From contig CAIMVD010000270.1 of the NCBI GenBank assembly GCA_903844815.1, positions 1 through 64,000 on the forward strand: 64,000 nucleotides of DNA. Direction: 5' to 3'. Position numbers and translations under genes: made by a program. This stretch comes from an uncultured Bacteroidota bacterium. GTDB taxonomy: Bacteria; Bacteroidota; Bacteroidia; Bacteroidales; VadinHA17. The notes under the pieces were generated by a model. The model had not been told where the DNA came from, did no database searches, and saw only the letters and a list, made by a program, of their open reading frames with translations. This document shows positions 36,465-45,609 of this stretch, piece by piece. How positions within the stretch are numbered: position 1 is the first letter of the stretch; the number at the start of each line of letters is the position of its first letter.

Positions 36465-36569
36465 GTACTTCGACAAGCTCAGCAGTCATGGCGAAAGGAG
36501 TACTTCGGCAAGCTCAGCAGTCATGGCGAAAGGCATGCTTCGACAGGCTCAGCAGCCAAGGTGAAAAAA
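36465..36569. repeat. Three tandem 35-bp repeats containing the CTTCGACAAGCTCAGC motif
   Basis: Units start at 36465, 36500 and 36535 and share the core TACTTCG-A/G-CAAGCTCAGCAG with a few substitutions, most in the third unit. The core CTTCGACAAGCTCAG is a motif dispersed between genes in many bacterial genomes. It fills the 140-bp gap between two glycosyltransferase genes. Only three units, with no spacers of unique sequence, so it is not a CRISPR array. Confidence 0.85.
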
Positions 36570-36578
36570 AAAATAAAC

Positions 36579-37640
36579 TTAATTTGGTTTTTGGATGCAA
36601 ACGGATTTGTAAAGTTCGTAATAATTAAACCCCATATGCGTTTCAGTGTATTTAACTCTAAATGCTGAATAGGCTGCTTCGGACTTTCCTTTTCCCTCGA
36701 CAGATGCAATATCCAGTGCTGCTGATAAGGAGTTGCAGTCAAATGGATCAAAGAATGTAACTTCATCCGGGGTAAACAACTCCCTGAATGCAGCTATACC
36801 CGAACATACAACCGGAACTTTTTCCCTGATGGCTTCAAGAACCGTCAATCCAAATCCTTCTGACAGCGATGCCGATATAAAAAAATCAAAGTGTCTGAAA
36901 TAGTTTGCTGCCTCCTTCCTGAATCCTGCAAAAAAACAACGATTGGAAATATCAAGTTTTTCGGCCAGTTCTTTCAGATTATCGAGTTCATTCCCATTGC
37001 CAATCACAACACAGGCGGAATCTGACCGGGCGGCAACAAGTTCAAGTAACAGTCGGGTATTCTTAAGTCTTGAAAGTATTGCAGCTGTGCCAATGACTTT
37101 TAATCCTCTGTTCCTGAAATGATCAATTCTCATTCTTATATCATGATCAGACTCTTCAAAGCTTACTTTTTCAGGTATTCCGTTATGAATAACTTTAAGC
37201 TTTCCTGAAGGAAACGACTTTGAATAATAGTTCCTGACCGAATTTGAAACACAAACAAGCTTATCGGCTTGTTTCCAAAATAAAAGCCATATTTTGCCAA
37301 AAACTACAGAATACAGCCTGTTACGTGTAAGTAAAAATTCCTCGGAAACCAGGCTGTGAATTGTCGAAATATGGCGTCTTATCCTTTTGCGGAAAAGAAA
37401 GGCGATCATATCGGGCCGTATCCCATTCGTATGGATTAAATCATAATCTTCAAACCGGAACCTGGAAAGGCTGAACTTCAGCCAGTGGTAATCGAATTCT
37501 TCTTCGTCTTCTTTTGGCTTGCCAAGGCAGTAGAGTTCAACTCTCAGATTTTCTATTCCGGATAATGAAGCAACCAGCGATTTCATTACAATCGACGGTC
37601 CAAGTAATACCGGACGGGTAATAATAATCGCAACTCTCAT
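36579..37640 (-). CDS. GT4 family glycosyltransferase
   Basis: A 353-residue GT-B enzyme. VAIIITRPVLLGPSIVMKSL opens the acceptor domain; LIHTNGIRPDMIAF and VSTIHSLVSEEF follow. The donor domain has KVIGTAAILSRLKNTRLLLE, ACVVIGNGNELDNL, RCFFAGFRKEAANYFRHFDF and SASLSEGFGLTVLEAI with the E-x7-E motif. It follows fcl closely, so a GDP-linked donor such as GDP-fucose is possible, though not shown. Confidence 0.85.
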   Translation of the reverse strand: MRVAIIITRPVLLGPSIVMKSLVASLSGIENLRVELYCLGKPKEDEEEFDYHWLKFSLSRFRFEDYDLIHTNGIRPDMIAFLFRKRIRRHISTIHSLVSEEFLLTRNRLYSVVFGKIWLLFWKQADKLVCVSNSVRNYYSKSFPSGKLKVIHNGIPEKVSFEESDHDIRMRIDHFRNRGLKVIGTAAILSRLKNTRLLLELVAARSDSACVVIGNGNELDNLKELAEKLDISNRCFFAGFRKEAANYFRHFDFFISASLSEGFGLTVLEAIREKVPVVCSGIAAFRELFTPDEVTFFDPFDCNSLSAALDIASVEGKGKSEAAYSAFRVKYTETHMGFNYYELYKSVCIQKPN

Positions 37641-37676
37641 CCTCCACTAAACTAGTATTGGTTAAAAGGAATGATT

Positions 37677-38810
37677 CTATTTCAGATCTGAAACGTAATT
37701 CCTGTAAACGGATTCAATACCTGCCTGCAATCCTGTTGTTTCAGTCCAACCGAGACTATTTATCTTACTTACATCCAGCTGTTTGCGAAATGTTCCATCG
37801 GGTTTTGATTCATCCCATTTCAGTATGCCGTCAAAACCGGTGATTCTCCTGATTGTTTCGGCCAATTCCTTTATAGTAAGATCCTTTCCTGTGCCAATGT
37901 TGATGTGGGTGTTCCTTATTTTGGGGCCCAGGGCACGGGGCTCAGAGCGAGGGGCAAGGAGCGCAGGGCACAGGGAAGAGAAATCAATGTTGTTCATTAC
38001 AAACAGGCAGGCGTCGGCAAGATCGTCAGCATAAAGGAATTCGCGGTAGGGTTTTCCTGTGCCCCAAAGGGTTATGATTGTGGAATTCGGATTGTGGATT
38101 TCGGATTGGCTAATGCCATACTTGCCTAATACTTTCAGAATTTCCTGTTCGGATGCTAATCCTGAAACACCTTCTACGGGACGTTTATCAAGATCGCTAC
38201 GCAAGGCCTGCCAGTCATTGTTCATAAGACATTTGCCAAGGTGCATCTTCCTGATCAGAGCGGGAAGAACGTGAGAGGTTTCGAGGTTGTAATTATCATT
38301 CGGCCCGAACAGATTGGTAGGCATCACCGAGACGAAATTCGTTCCGTATTGGATGTTGTATGATTCACACATTTTTATGCCGGCAATCTTGGCTATTGCA
38401 TAAGGCTCATTAGTGTATTCGAGTTCACCCGTAAGAAGATAGTCTTCTCTTATCGGTTGGGGGCAATCAGCAGGATAGATGCAGGAACTTCCCAGGAACA
38501 GGAGTTTTTTTACGCCGTGTATAAAACTCTGATGGATTATGTTATTCTGAATCATCAGATTTTCATAAATGAACTGTGCCCTGTAGGTATTATTCGAAAT
38601 TATTCCTCCAACCTTTGCTGCAGCCAGAAAAACATATTCCGGCTTTTTCCTTTCAAAAAAATCAGCGACAATTTTCTGATCTGTAAGATCATAGGGAGGA
38701 AAGGGAGAATAAATAAGGTTTGAGTAACCTCTGGCCGCTAATGCCCTTGTTATGGCACTTCCAACCATTCCGTTATGGCCCGCGACATATATCACTGAAG
38801 ATTTATCCAT
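37677..38810 (-). CDS. fcl: GDP-L-fucose synthase, with in-frame repeat insertions
   Basis: 377 residues against about 310-320 for E. coli Fcl. The core is clear: YVAGHNGMVGSAITRAL, LAAAKVGGI, GSSCIYP, YAIAKIAGIKMCE (Tyr-x-x-x-Lys) and LWGTGKPYREFLY. It reduces and epimerises GDP-4-keto-6-deoxy-mannose to GDP-L-fucose. Two extra segments look like captured dispersed repeats read in frame: ISQSEIHNPNSTII (DNA about 38074-38118) and SLCPALLAPRSEPRALGPK (about 37921-37978). The first matches the repeat type in the 48-bp gap upstream. Catalytic residues are intact, so activity is likely. Confidence 0.9.
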   Translation of the reverse strand: MDKSSVIYVAGHNGMVGSAITRALAARGYSNLIYSPFPPYDLTDQKIVADFFERKKPEYVFLAAAKVGGIISNNTYRAQFIYENLMIQNNIIHQSFIHGVKKLLFLGSSCIYPADCPQPIREDYLLTGELEYTNEPYAIAKIAGIKMCESYNIQYGTNFVSVMPTNLFGPNDNYNLETSHVLPALIRKMHLGKCLMNNDWQALRSDLDKRPVEGVSGLASEQEILKVLGKYGISQSEIHNPNSTIITLWGTGKPYREFLYADDLADACLFVMNNIDFSSLCPALLAPRSEPRALGPKIRNTHINIGTGKDLTIKELAETIRRITGFDGILKWDESKPDGTFRKQLDVSKINSLGWTETTGLQAGIESVYRNYVSDLK

Positions 38811-38858
38811 TTTGAAGATTTCGGATTGCGGATTTTTGATTTCGGATTTGGGCGATTT
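38811..38858. repeat. Short ATTTCGGATT-type repeat between gmd and fcl
   Basis: The gap consists of near-repeats of GATTTCGGATTG (for example GATTTCGGATTGCGGATTTT then GATTTCGGATTTGGG). The same word occurs inside fcl at 38081-38107 (GGAATTCGGATTGTGGATTT), where it encodes part of an extra loop. Confidence 0.6.
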
Positions 38859-39917
38859 TCAGACTAATTCTGATCTTTTCTTTGCCTTTTCGAAATCCGA
38901 TTCGACCATCAGTCTGACCAGATCCCTGAAAGTTGTCTTTGGTTCCCATCCAAGCTTTTCTTTTGCTTTTGCGGGATCTCCGATCAGAAGATCTACTTCG
39001 GTAGGACGGAAATGACGTGAATCGATACCTATAACTTCTTTACCAGAGGACCTGAGTATCCCCTTTTCATTCAAACCTGATCCAATCCATACTATTTCCT
39101 CTCCAAGAACCATGAAAGCCTCTTCGACAAACTCACGTATTGAATGAGTCTCATTTGTTGCAAGAACATAATCGTCCGGTTCATCGGCCTGCAGTATTCT
39201 CCACATTCCCTCAACATATTCGGGGGCATATCCCCAGTCGCGCTTTGAGTCGAGGTTTCCCAGTAAAAGCTGGTCCTGCTGCCCAAGAACAATCTTTGAA
39301 GCAGCAACAGTAATTTTTCTTGTAACAAAGGTCTTCCCGCGTCTTTCACTTTCATGATTAAAGAGGATGCCATTGCTTGCGAAAACATTATACGCTTCCC
39401 TGTAGTTCACAACCACCCAGTAAGCATATAGTTTGGCAGCAGCATAAGGACTTCTGGGATAGAACGGAGTTTTCTCTGTCTGAGGAATTTCCTGAACCTT
39501 TCCATATAATTCAGACGTTGAAGCCTGATAAAATCTGGTCTTAACTCCTGCTTCCTTAATTGCGTCGAGGAAACGGAGCGTACCAACGCCATCCACTTCA
39601 GCAGTATACTCAGGTACCTCAAACGAAACCTGTACATGCGATTGTGCACCGAGGTTATAAATCTCGGTGGGCTTTATTTTCTCAACAAGACGGTTCAGAT
39701 TGCTCGAATCGGTAAGGTCACCATAATGAAGGAAGAATCTTTTGTTCAGATAGTCGGGATTATTGTAGATATGATCAATCCGGAAGGTATTGAACGAACT
39801 TGACCTCCTTATAATACCATGTACCTCATAACCCTTATCAAGCAATAGCTCAGTTAAATATGATCCATCCTGGCCGGTTATACCGGAGATCAGTGCGGTT
39901 TTTTTTGAATTTTCCAC
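38859..39917 (-). CDS. gmd: GDP-mannose 4,6-dehydratase
   Basis: A 352-residue extended SDR. It has [70 protein letters not shown] (Tyr-x-x-x-Lys) and [17 protein letters not shown]. These are Gmd-specific and include the NADP(H) and tetramer interface residues. It makes GDP-4-keto-6-deoxy-D-mannose, the substrate of Fcl encoded next. The start codon is GTG at 39917. It precedes fcl by 48 bp and follows the nucleotidyltransferase-kinase fusion gene by 25 bp. Confidence 0.95.
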   Translation of the reverse strand: MENSKKTALISGITGQDGSYLTELLLDKGYEVHGIIRRSSSFNTFRIDHIYNNPDYLNKRFFLHYGDLTDSSNLNRLVEKIKPTEIYNLGAQSHVQVSFEVPEYTAEVDGVGTLRFLDAIKEAGVKTRFYQASTSELYGKVQEIPQTEKTPFYPRSPYAAAKLYAYWVVVNYREAYNVFASNGILFNHESERRGKTFVTRKITVAASKIVLGQQDQLLLGNLDSKRDWGYAPEYVEGMWRILQADEPDDYVLATNETHSIREFVEEAFMVLGEEIVWIGSGLNEKGILRSSGKEVIGIDSRHFRPTEVDLLIGDPAKAKEKLGWEPKTTFRDLVRLMVESDFEKAKKRSELV

Positions 39918-39942
39918 AACGGGGGCTTTTTAAATAGTTATA

Positions 39943-41106
39943 CTACATCCAATAATCCTTGATCCTGATCTTTACCCTTATTGAATTTGGAATATTCTTC
40001 TCACTGATAAAGACCAGATATCCTCCCCCGCCAGCCCCTGAGAGTTTCCAGGCCAGGGCTGTATCCCTGTAATTATCGATAACACGGGATATTTTATCGT
40101 TAAACATTCTTGGAAACATAGCCACCTGTGAATTAAAAGAAGAAAGGAATCCTTTTGAAAAGGTATCAATATCCTTGTTAATTAGTCCTTCCCAGGCAAG
40201 CTCTGCAGCAGATGTAAGGTTTTTTACATTTTCCGCGGTAATATTGGTTTCTTCAAGCACTACAAAGTCGGAGGGCCGTGGCCAAAGGGTAACCATATAC
40301 AGTCTTTCCTCGAGCCATTTAATAATTGAAATATCGGTTATAGTCTCAATTTTAGAAGGCCAGTACTTTCCGCTCTCATAATAGAATCTGTTTATTCCAG
40401 GCATTGCGATTCCGATTGAATCCTGTGAGCCGCTCACGTTTTCAGTACCCGGATCATTGTCGTACCTGAACAGAATCTTAGCAAGTTTCTCGGGATTTTC
40501 CATGGGAAGCTGATCATTCCACAGTTCAATGGCTTTCTTTCTGGTAGAAGTAGCCATGCCAGAACGCTCATTAAACTCAATAGTCGGCTCAATTGAAGTG
40601 GTTATAGCCCATCCGGGGTGAAACTTTGAAACATAGGGCTGGTCAATCCATGTTCCGGCCAGATCGATCCTGTATGGTATAGGAGTCTCTTTTCTCAGTG
40701 AAGTAGTTGAACGGGCCGGGAGATCGGCGTGTGGAATCCTTTTCAGGATTTTATATTCAATTTCCATATCCCTGCAGATCTGTTCCTTCTCAGGCGTATG
40801 GCCATCTTCATTTACAACCAGAATATCCGGACCGACCTCTTTAAGGTCGTCAAGAAAGTCAATAATGCCGCTTCCCCTGTTAATCTTCACATTATGAACG
40901 CAGGCCAGAGCCTGAAGCATGTATAAACGCTCTTCTTCCGAATTAATCGTATTTCGGCCTTTCAGGTCATATACGGTCCTGTCTGATCCAAGACCAACAT
41001 AAAGATCACCGAACTGCGAAGCTTCCTTCAGGAAGGCAATATGGCCCGAATGAAGAATATCGAAGCAGCCGCTGACAAAAACTTTTTTGCGGTTAGTTGT
41101 TGACAT
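39943..41106 (-). CDS. Cytidylyltransferase-like / GHMP kinase-like fusion protein
   Basis: 387 residues from ATG at 41106. Residues 7-140 (upstream-TTG numbering is two higher) form a nucleotidyltransferase domain with VFVSGCFDILHSGHIAFL (HxGH) and RSTTSLR. The rest resembles a GHMP kinase: PYRIDLAGTWIDQPYVS, a substrate/phosphate region SGSQDSIGIAMPG in place of the usual PxxxGLGSS, and the C-terminal glycine-rich KLSGAGGGGYLVFI. A sugar kinase fused to a nucleotide transferase would activate a free sugar or sugar phosphate. Location beside gmd/fcl suggests fucose or a related hexose or heptose. It is unlike Bacteroides Fkp in size and order. Confidence 0.75.
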   Translation of the reverse strand: MSTTNRKKVFVSGCFDILHSGHIAFLKEASQFGDLYVGLGSDRTVYDLKGRNTINSEEERLYMLQALACVHNVKINRGSGIIDFLDDLKEVGPDILVVNEDGHTPEKEQICRDMEIEYKILKRIPHADLPARSTTSLRKETPIPYRIDLAGTWIDQPYVSKFHPGWAITTSIEPTIEFNERSGMATSTRKKAIELWNDQLPMENPEKLAKILFRYDNDPGTENVSGSQDSIGIAMPGINRFYYESGKYWPSKIETITDISIIKWLEERLYMVTLWPRPSDFVVLEETNITAENVKNLTSAAELAWEGLINKDIDTFSKGFLSSFNSQVAMFPRMFNDKISRVIDNYRDTALAWKLSGAGGGGYLVFISEKNIPNSIRVKIRIKDYWM

Positions 41107-41187
41107 TTTCAAATTAGAAATTTAGATGAAAAATATATGAAATTAAGACTGTGCCTCAGCTATAGCCTTGAGAACATTAAGGCTTTA

Positions 41188-43149
41188 TCAACTTACCCTG
41201 GACTGTTCTGTGAATTCAAATCTGCTTGTATAACCCGGCACTATTTCTTTCATTTCGGCTATAAGCTGTTCCTCCGATAATTTATAAAGCGATCCGAGGA
41301 TCTGTTCTATTTTAGTAAGCAGGAAATCATCATCAGCCTCAGCTACCTGAGCAATACTTATCTTTGAATTATAGGTCTGAACTCTTGGTTCGTCGCCATT
41401 AAACAGCTCTTCAAATAACTTTTCCCCGGGGCGCAAGCCTACAAATTTTATTTTGATATCCTTATATGGCTGAAGTCCTGAAAGTAAAATCAGGTTTGTG
41501 GCTATATCGAGAATCTTTATAGGCTCACCCATATCGAAAACATAAATATGTCCTCCATTTCCCATGAACCCTGCCTCAAGAACAAGCTGGCATGCTTCAG
41601 GTATTGTCATGAAGAACCTTGTAATTTCCGGATCAGTGATCGTTACAGGACCTCCTTCAGCAATCTGTTTTTTGAAAAGGGGTATCACCGAGCCGTTCGA
41701 TCCGAGTACGTTCCCAAATCTTGTTGTTACAAATTTTGTGTCAGAAGATGAGTTTACAGAGACCGCCTGAGCCAGAAGTTCACAGATCTTCTTTGTAGCA
41801 CCCATGACATTAGTTGGGTTAACCGCCTTATCGGAAGAAATCATCACAAACTTCGCTACATGGTATTTCAGTGCAAGTTCTGCTATATTCTTAGTTCCGC
41901 CTACATTTACCCTGAAAGCCTCATGAGGATTGGCTTCCATCATAGGGACATGCTTGTATGCCGCAGCATGAAAAACAACTTCGGGACGGTGTTTACGAAA
42001 AATATAATCCATGCGCGGGCGATTAGTAACATCGCCTATTATCATTTCGTAATTACAACCCGGAAATTTTGATTTCAATTCATTATCGAGATAAAAGCAT
42101 GGTGTCTCAGCCTGATCGACAAGTATAAGTTGCTTATAATTGAATTTGGTAAGCTGCCGTACAATTTCCGAACCAATTGAACCTGCTGCTCCGGTAACCA
42201 TGATAGTCTTGCCACGAAGGCCTTCCGATATCCTTTCAAGGTCAAGTGTAATTGGATCACGGCCCAGAAGATCTTCGAACTGTACCTTCTTTAGCTGCTT
42301 TATCTGCAGGTTGCCATTCAGCCACTGGTCGAACGACGGAGTCTCAAGAATCTCGAGACCAAGGTTAATGACTGTCTGAACAACTTCTTTTAAGCCACTG
42401 GTTGAAAGGTCTTTTATCGCAAAAATGAACACCTTTATATCTTCTTCCTTAATAAACTCTTTAGTTAAGATATTTCTGGAGAATACAGGAAAACCATCTA
42501 CTTTTTTACCCTGAAGCTTTTTATCATCATCAATAAATCCTCTTAGCCTTAACTGACCGTTATGATCTCCCTCTATTACTCTCTTGACAAGCATTCCAAG
42601 ATCTCCGGAACCATAGATCAAAACGTTTTTCCGGTCATGGGAGCTTGAGGAGGCGAATTCATAGAACATTTTTACAAATACACGAAAGAAGAACAGACAT
42701 ACTGTAACCGCGCCAAAATGGATAAAAATTATTGAAAGTGGTACATTGAACAACTGACTCCATTCGTACTTTCTGCACAGGAGAGTTACAACAAAAAGCA
42801 CAATCAATGATGAAAAGTTGGTAAACAGAATTTTGTAGGTATCCCTGATAGTTGTGTGTCTGATCATCCCTGAGTAGGATTTAAAGATCAGCATAAAAAA
42901 GAAGTATACGGATAAAACTAACAGAGCCTGATTAAATGAGGTAGAGATATCGAAGGTATACATCTCGAAGTTGTACCTCAGCATATATGCAATCAGAAAA
43001 GAAAAATATACAGCTGCCATGTCAACGAGCAATACAAGCCATCGGGGAAGGGAATGATCTCTGTATAAGTTGAATAACCTGTCTTTCAATGATTCAATCA
43101 TATCCATGATATGTTTATGCGAAATTATGCAAAATTTTTGATTCTTCAT
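41188..43149 (-). CDS. Membrane nucleotide-sugar 4,6-dehydratase (CapD/WbpM/PglF family)
   Basis: 653 residues. Four N-terminal helices (about 35-165) precede a CoA-binding-like Rossmann segment (VLIYGSGDLGMLVKRVIEG) and a C-terminal SDR with IMVTGAAGSIGSEIVRQL, HAAAYKHVPMME, SSDKAVNPTNVMGATKK (Met-x-x-x-Lys) and TRFGNVLGSNGSVIPLF. This layout is that of WbpM/PglF/FlaA1-like UDP-GlcNAc C4,C6-dehydratases, which give UDP-4-keto-6-deoxy-GlcNAc for QuiNAc, FucNAc or bacillosamine. A start at codon 15 or 17 is also possible. Confidence 0.9.
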   Translation of the reverse strand: MKNQKFCIISHKHIMDMIESLKDRLFNLYRDHSLPRWLVLLVDMAAVYFSFLIAYMLRYNFEMYTFDISTSFNQALLVLSVYFFFMLIFKSYSGMIRHTTIRDTYKILFTNFSSLIVLFVVTLLCRKYEWSQLFNVPLSIIFIHFGAVTVCLFFFRVFVKMFYEFASSSSHDRKNVLIYGSGDLGMLVKRVIEGDHNGQLRLRGFIDDDKKLQGKKVDGFPVFSRNILTKEFIKEEDIKVFIFAIKDLSTSGLKEVVQTVINLGLEILETPSFDQWLNGNLQIKQLKKVQFEDLLGRDPITLDLERISEGLRGKTIMVTGAAGSIGSEIVRQLTKFNYKQLILVDQAETPCFYLDNELKSKFPGCNYEMIIGDVTNRPRMDYIFRKHRPEVVFHAAAYKHVPMMEANPHEAFRVNVGGTKNIAELALKYHVAKFVMISSDKAVNPTNVMGATKKICELLAQAVSVNSSSDTKFVTTRFGNVLGSNGSVIPLFKKQIAEGGPVTITDPEITRFFMTIPEACQLVLEAGFMGNGGHIYVFDMGEPIKILDIATNLILLSGLQPYKDIKIKFVGLRPGEKLFEELFNGDEPRVQTYNSKISIAQVAEADDDFLLTKIEQILGSLYKLSEEQLIAEMKEIVPGYTSRFEFTEQSRVS

Positions 43150-43282
43150 CTATATTTTGTCCGGGAACTCCTTTTAAGTAAGGATATGGACAAATGGTTG
43201 CCTTCAAATATGACATGCTTTCGCCCCGTCAGTCACATAATACTATACTGTATTTGCCTGACTCTGTATTAATTACAATATT

Positions 43283-43302
43283 TTTGTAACAAATGTTACA
43301 AA
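43283..43302. promoter_or_regulatory. Small palindrome at the end of the WbpP-like gene
   Basis: TTTGTAAC and GTTACAAA are perfect 8-bp arms around a 4-bp spacer and overlap the stop codon of the gene at 43296-44279. It may be an operator for the downstream dehydratase gene or a weak AT-rich hairpin. No function can be assigned. Confidence 0.4.
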
Positions 43303-44279
43303 TTATTCCAAAACCATTTCACAGACTCTTCGAGTCCTTGTGCTACGTTAAGTACAGGCGAGTAACCAAGAAGGTCACTGGCCTTCTTAATGGAAGCCAG
43401 AGAGTGTGCTATATCACCGCCCCTTGTTGGTCCGTAAACCGGTTCAATAGTGAGGATCTCCCGGTCATAGCCGCCAGCAAGTTCCCTGATGGTAGAATAA
43501 AGCTGATTCAGAGTGGTACGTTCACCATGAGCTACATTGTAAACCTGATTAAGGGCATTCGGGTTTGTTGCTACAGCAGCCAGATGGTTAGCCTGTACTA
43601 CGTTGTCGATATAAGTAAAATCGCGTGAAACAGAACCGTCACCGTTAATAACGGGAACTTCATGTTTCATAAGCATTTTTACAAATTTTGGAATAACTGC
43701 TGCATACGCCCCGTCGGGTGCCTGACGCCGGCCAAATACGTTAAAATAACGCAGGCCCACAGTATCGATTCCATATGTCTTGTTAAAGTTTGAGGCAAAC
43801 AATTCATCTACGTACTTTGTAATGGCGTAAGGTGAGAGAGGGGATCCGATGACCTCCTCAACTTTCGGCAGATCGGGATGGTCGCCATAAGTAGATGAAC
43901 TGGCAGCATAAATAAACCTTTTTACTCCCGCTTCGTTCGAGGCGAAAAGCATCTTTACGAATCCTCCTATATTGACATCAGTTGAAGTAACCGGATCCTT
44001 GATTGAACGGGGAACCGAACCAAGAGCAGCCTCGTGATAAACTACATCAGCACCACTAACTGCCCTTTCACAATCCTCATAATTCCTGATATCGCCTTCA
44101 ATGAGAGTAAACCGCGGGTTATTTACAAAACCGGCCAGATTTTCACGCTTGCCGGTCGAGAAATTATCAAGGCATACTACCTGATTCCCGGCATCAAGCA
44201 GTGATTCAATCAGGTTCGAACCTATAAATCCTGCTCCCCCCGTAACCAGCACCTTGCTGTTCCTGAGTATCCGTTCCAT
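43296..44279 (-). CDS. UDP-N-acetylglucosamine 4-epimerase (WbpP/VipB-like)
   Basis: A 327-residue extended [79 protein letters not shown] (Tyr-x-x-x-Lys) and [20 protein letters not shown]. The SVPRSIKDP and GRRQ-P-GAYAAV stretches are diagnostic of WbpP-type UDP-GlcNAc/GalNAc 4-epimerases. It likely supplies UDP-GalNAc or an oxidised derivative for the polysaccharides. It is 56 bp downstream of the WecB-like gene. Confidence 0.9.
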   Translation of the reverse strand: MERILRNSKVLVTGGAGFIGSNLIESLLDAGNQVVCLDNFSTGKRENLAGFVNNPRFTLIEGDIRNYEDCERAVSGADVVYHEAALGSVPRSIKDPVTSTDVNIGGFVKMLFASNEAGVKRFIYAASSSTYGDHPDLPKVEEVIGSPLSPYAITKYVDELFASNFNKTYGIDTVGLRYFNVFGRRQAPDGAYAAVIPKFVKMLMKHEVPVINGDGSVSRDFTYIDNVVQANHLAAVATNPNALNQVYNVAHGERTTLNQLYSTIRELAGGYDREILTIEPVYGPTRGGDIAHSLASIKKASDLLGYSPVLNVAQGLEESVKWFWNNL

Positions 44280-44335
44280 AAGTTTTTTGTAATAAAATTA
44301 ATACTATCGTTTCCGAACCATGACATTACCAAGCC

Positions 44336-45496
44336 TCAATTTTCGAACATCAGGAGAACTTCCTTAAGGATGAATTCAGCAGCCTTTCCATCGCCGTAAA
44401 AACCCGGATATTCCAGCATAGAAAGTGAATCATACATATTATTAAACTCGTCAGTTATTTTAACCGGATCGGCATCAACCAGTCTGGCAGTTCCATTGTT
44501 TACAAGTTCAACCCATTCCGTCTCCCGCCTTAAAACCAAACAGGGCCGTTTGAAGAAATGAGATTCCTTTTGAACACCGCCTGAATCGGTTATTATCATT
44601 CGGCTGTTCTTTTCAAGAAGGATCATTTCAAGGAAGGAAACCGGAGGGATTATTTTTATCAGCTTGCTGCCGAATAATTCGCAATATAAACCGTAAAGAT
44701 TCTTTTTCAATGAAACAATGGTCCTGGGATGCAGTGGCATCACAAGGGTTATATTTCTTTCTTTGGCAAGCGATTCGAGTGTAATCAGAATATCATTCAA
44801 CCTCTCAAAATCATCCGTATTAGTATCCCGGTGTATTGTTACGAGTATGTAGTTATCTCTTTCCAGCCTGAGGTTGTCGAAGAAATCAGTCTTCTTCTTC
44901 TCTGCAAGCGCTGCAAAAAACTTTGAATTATCGTACATTATATCTCCTGTAAGATATATTTTAGGATTATCAATAGTATAGGGAGGGCTGTTTTCGGGCC
45001 TGAAGCCTTCATTCATAAGATTCTTGAAAGCGGCATGCGTTGGGGCAAACAGAAGCGTGGAAGAATGGTCGCTGACTATCCTGTTGAGTTCTTCCGGCAT
45101 TGTTTTATTGAATGATCTCAATCCTGCTTCAATATGGATGACCGGAAAATGAAGTTTCGATGCGGCTATTGCTGCTGCAAGCGTGGAATTTGTATCACCG
45201 TAAAGAATTATACAGTCGGGCTTTTCCTTAATAAGAATATCCTCAATACCCGATATCATAAGGGAAGTCTGCCTGCCATGACTGGCAGAGCCGACTCCGA
45301 GATTATAATCGGGTTTATTAATCTCAAGTTCCTCAAAAAAGACATCTGACATTTCCTTGTCATAGTGCTGTCCTGTATGTACAATTATTTCAGTTATCTG
45401 TCCGAAATAATGCTTTTTTATTGCTCTGCTGATAGCTGAAGCCTTTATAATCTGAGGCCTCGCGCCAACAATATTCAGAAGTTTTATATGCGACAT
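44336..45496 (-). CDS. wecB: Non-hydrolysing UDP-GlcNAc 2-epimerase (WecB/WbpI-like)
   Basis: 386 residues: LLNIVGARPQIIKASAISRA, VHTGQHYDKEMSDVFFEELE, YGDTNSTLAAAIAASKL, VIHIEAGLRSFNKTMPEELN and ITDSGGVQKESHF are the full epimerase signature. GARPQ rather than GTRPE is shared with WbpI-like enzymes acting on UDP-2,3-diacetamido sugars, so UDP-ManNAc or a di-N-acetyl sugar are both possible products. It is the first gene of the locus, 26 bp after a well-formed promoter. Confidence 0.87.
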   Translation of the reverse strand: MSHIKLLNIVGARPQIIKASAISRAIKKHYFGQITEIIVHTGQHYDKEMSDVFFEELEINKPDYNLGVGSASHGRQTSLMISGIEDILIKEKPDCIILYGDTNSTLAAAIAASKLHFPVIHIEAGLRSFNKTMPEELNRIVSDHSSTLLFAPTHAAFKNLMNEGFRPENSPPYTIDNPKIYLTGDIMYDNSKFFAALAEKKKTDFFDNLRLERDNYILVTIHRDTNTDDFERLNDILITLESLAKERNITLVMPLHPRTIVSLKKNLYGLYCELFGSKLIKIIPPVSFLEMILLEKNSRMIITDSGGVQKESHFFKRPCLVLRRETEWVELVNNGTARLVDADPVKITDEFNNMYDSLSMLEYPGFYGDGKAAEFILKEVLLMFEN

Positions 45497-45521
45497 TGAA
45501 CTGGTTGAATTATTCAGGCGT

Positions 45522-45551
45522 CAAAGATAGAAAAATAGAATCTTATTCAAA
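45522..45551 (-). promoter_or_regulatory. Bacteroidota-type promoter of the polysaccharide locus
   Basis: On the minus strand, TTTG (45548-45551) and TATCTTTG (45522-45529) are separated by 18 bp and match the sigma-ABfr consensus TTTG-N17-20-TAnnTTTG. Transcription would start near 45515, giving a leader of about 20 nt before the WecB-like gene. No long leader or attenuator is seen. Confidence 0.7.
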
Positions 45552-45609
45552 TTCGAATCAGACCGGAAGAAATTTAACATTACAAATTTACAACCTGATT
45601 CCATGACTA

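Noticed and set aside
36465-36569. Tandem repeats considered as a CRISPR array
   Set aside because: The 35-bp units abut directly with no unique spacers, there are only three, and no cas genes are near.
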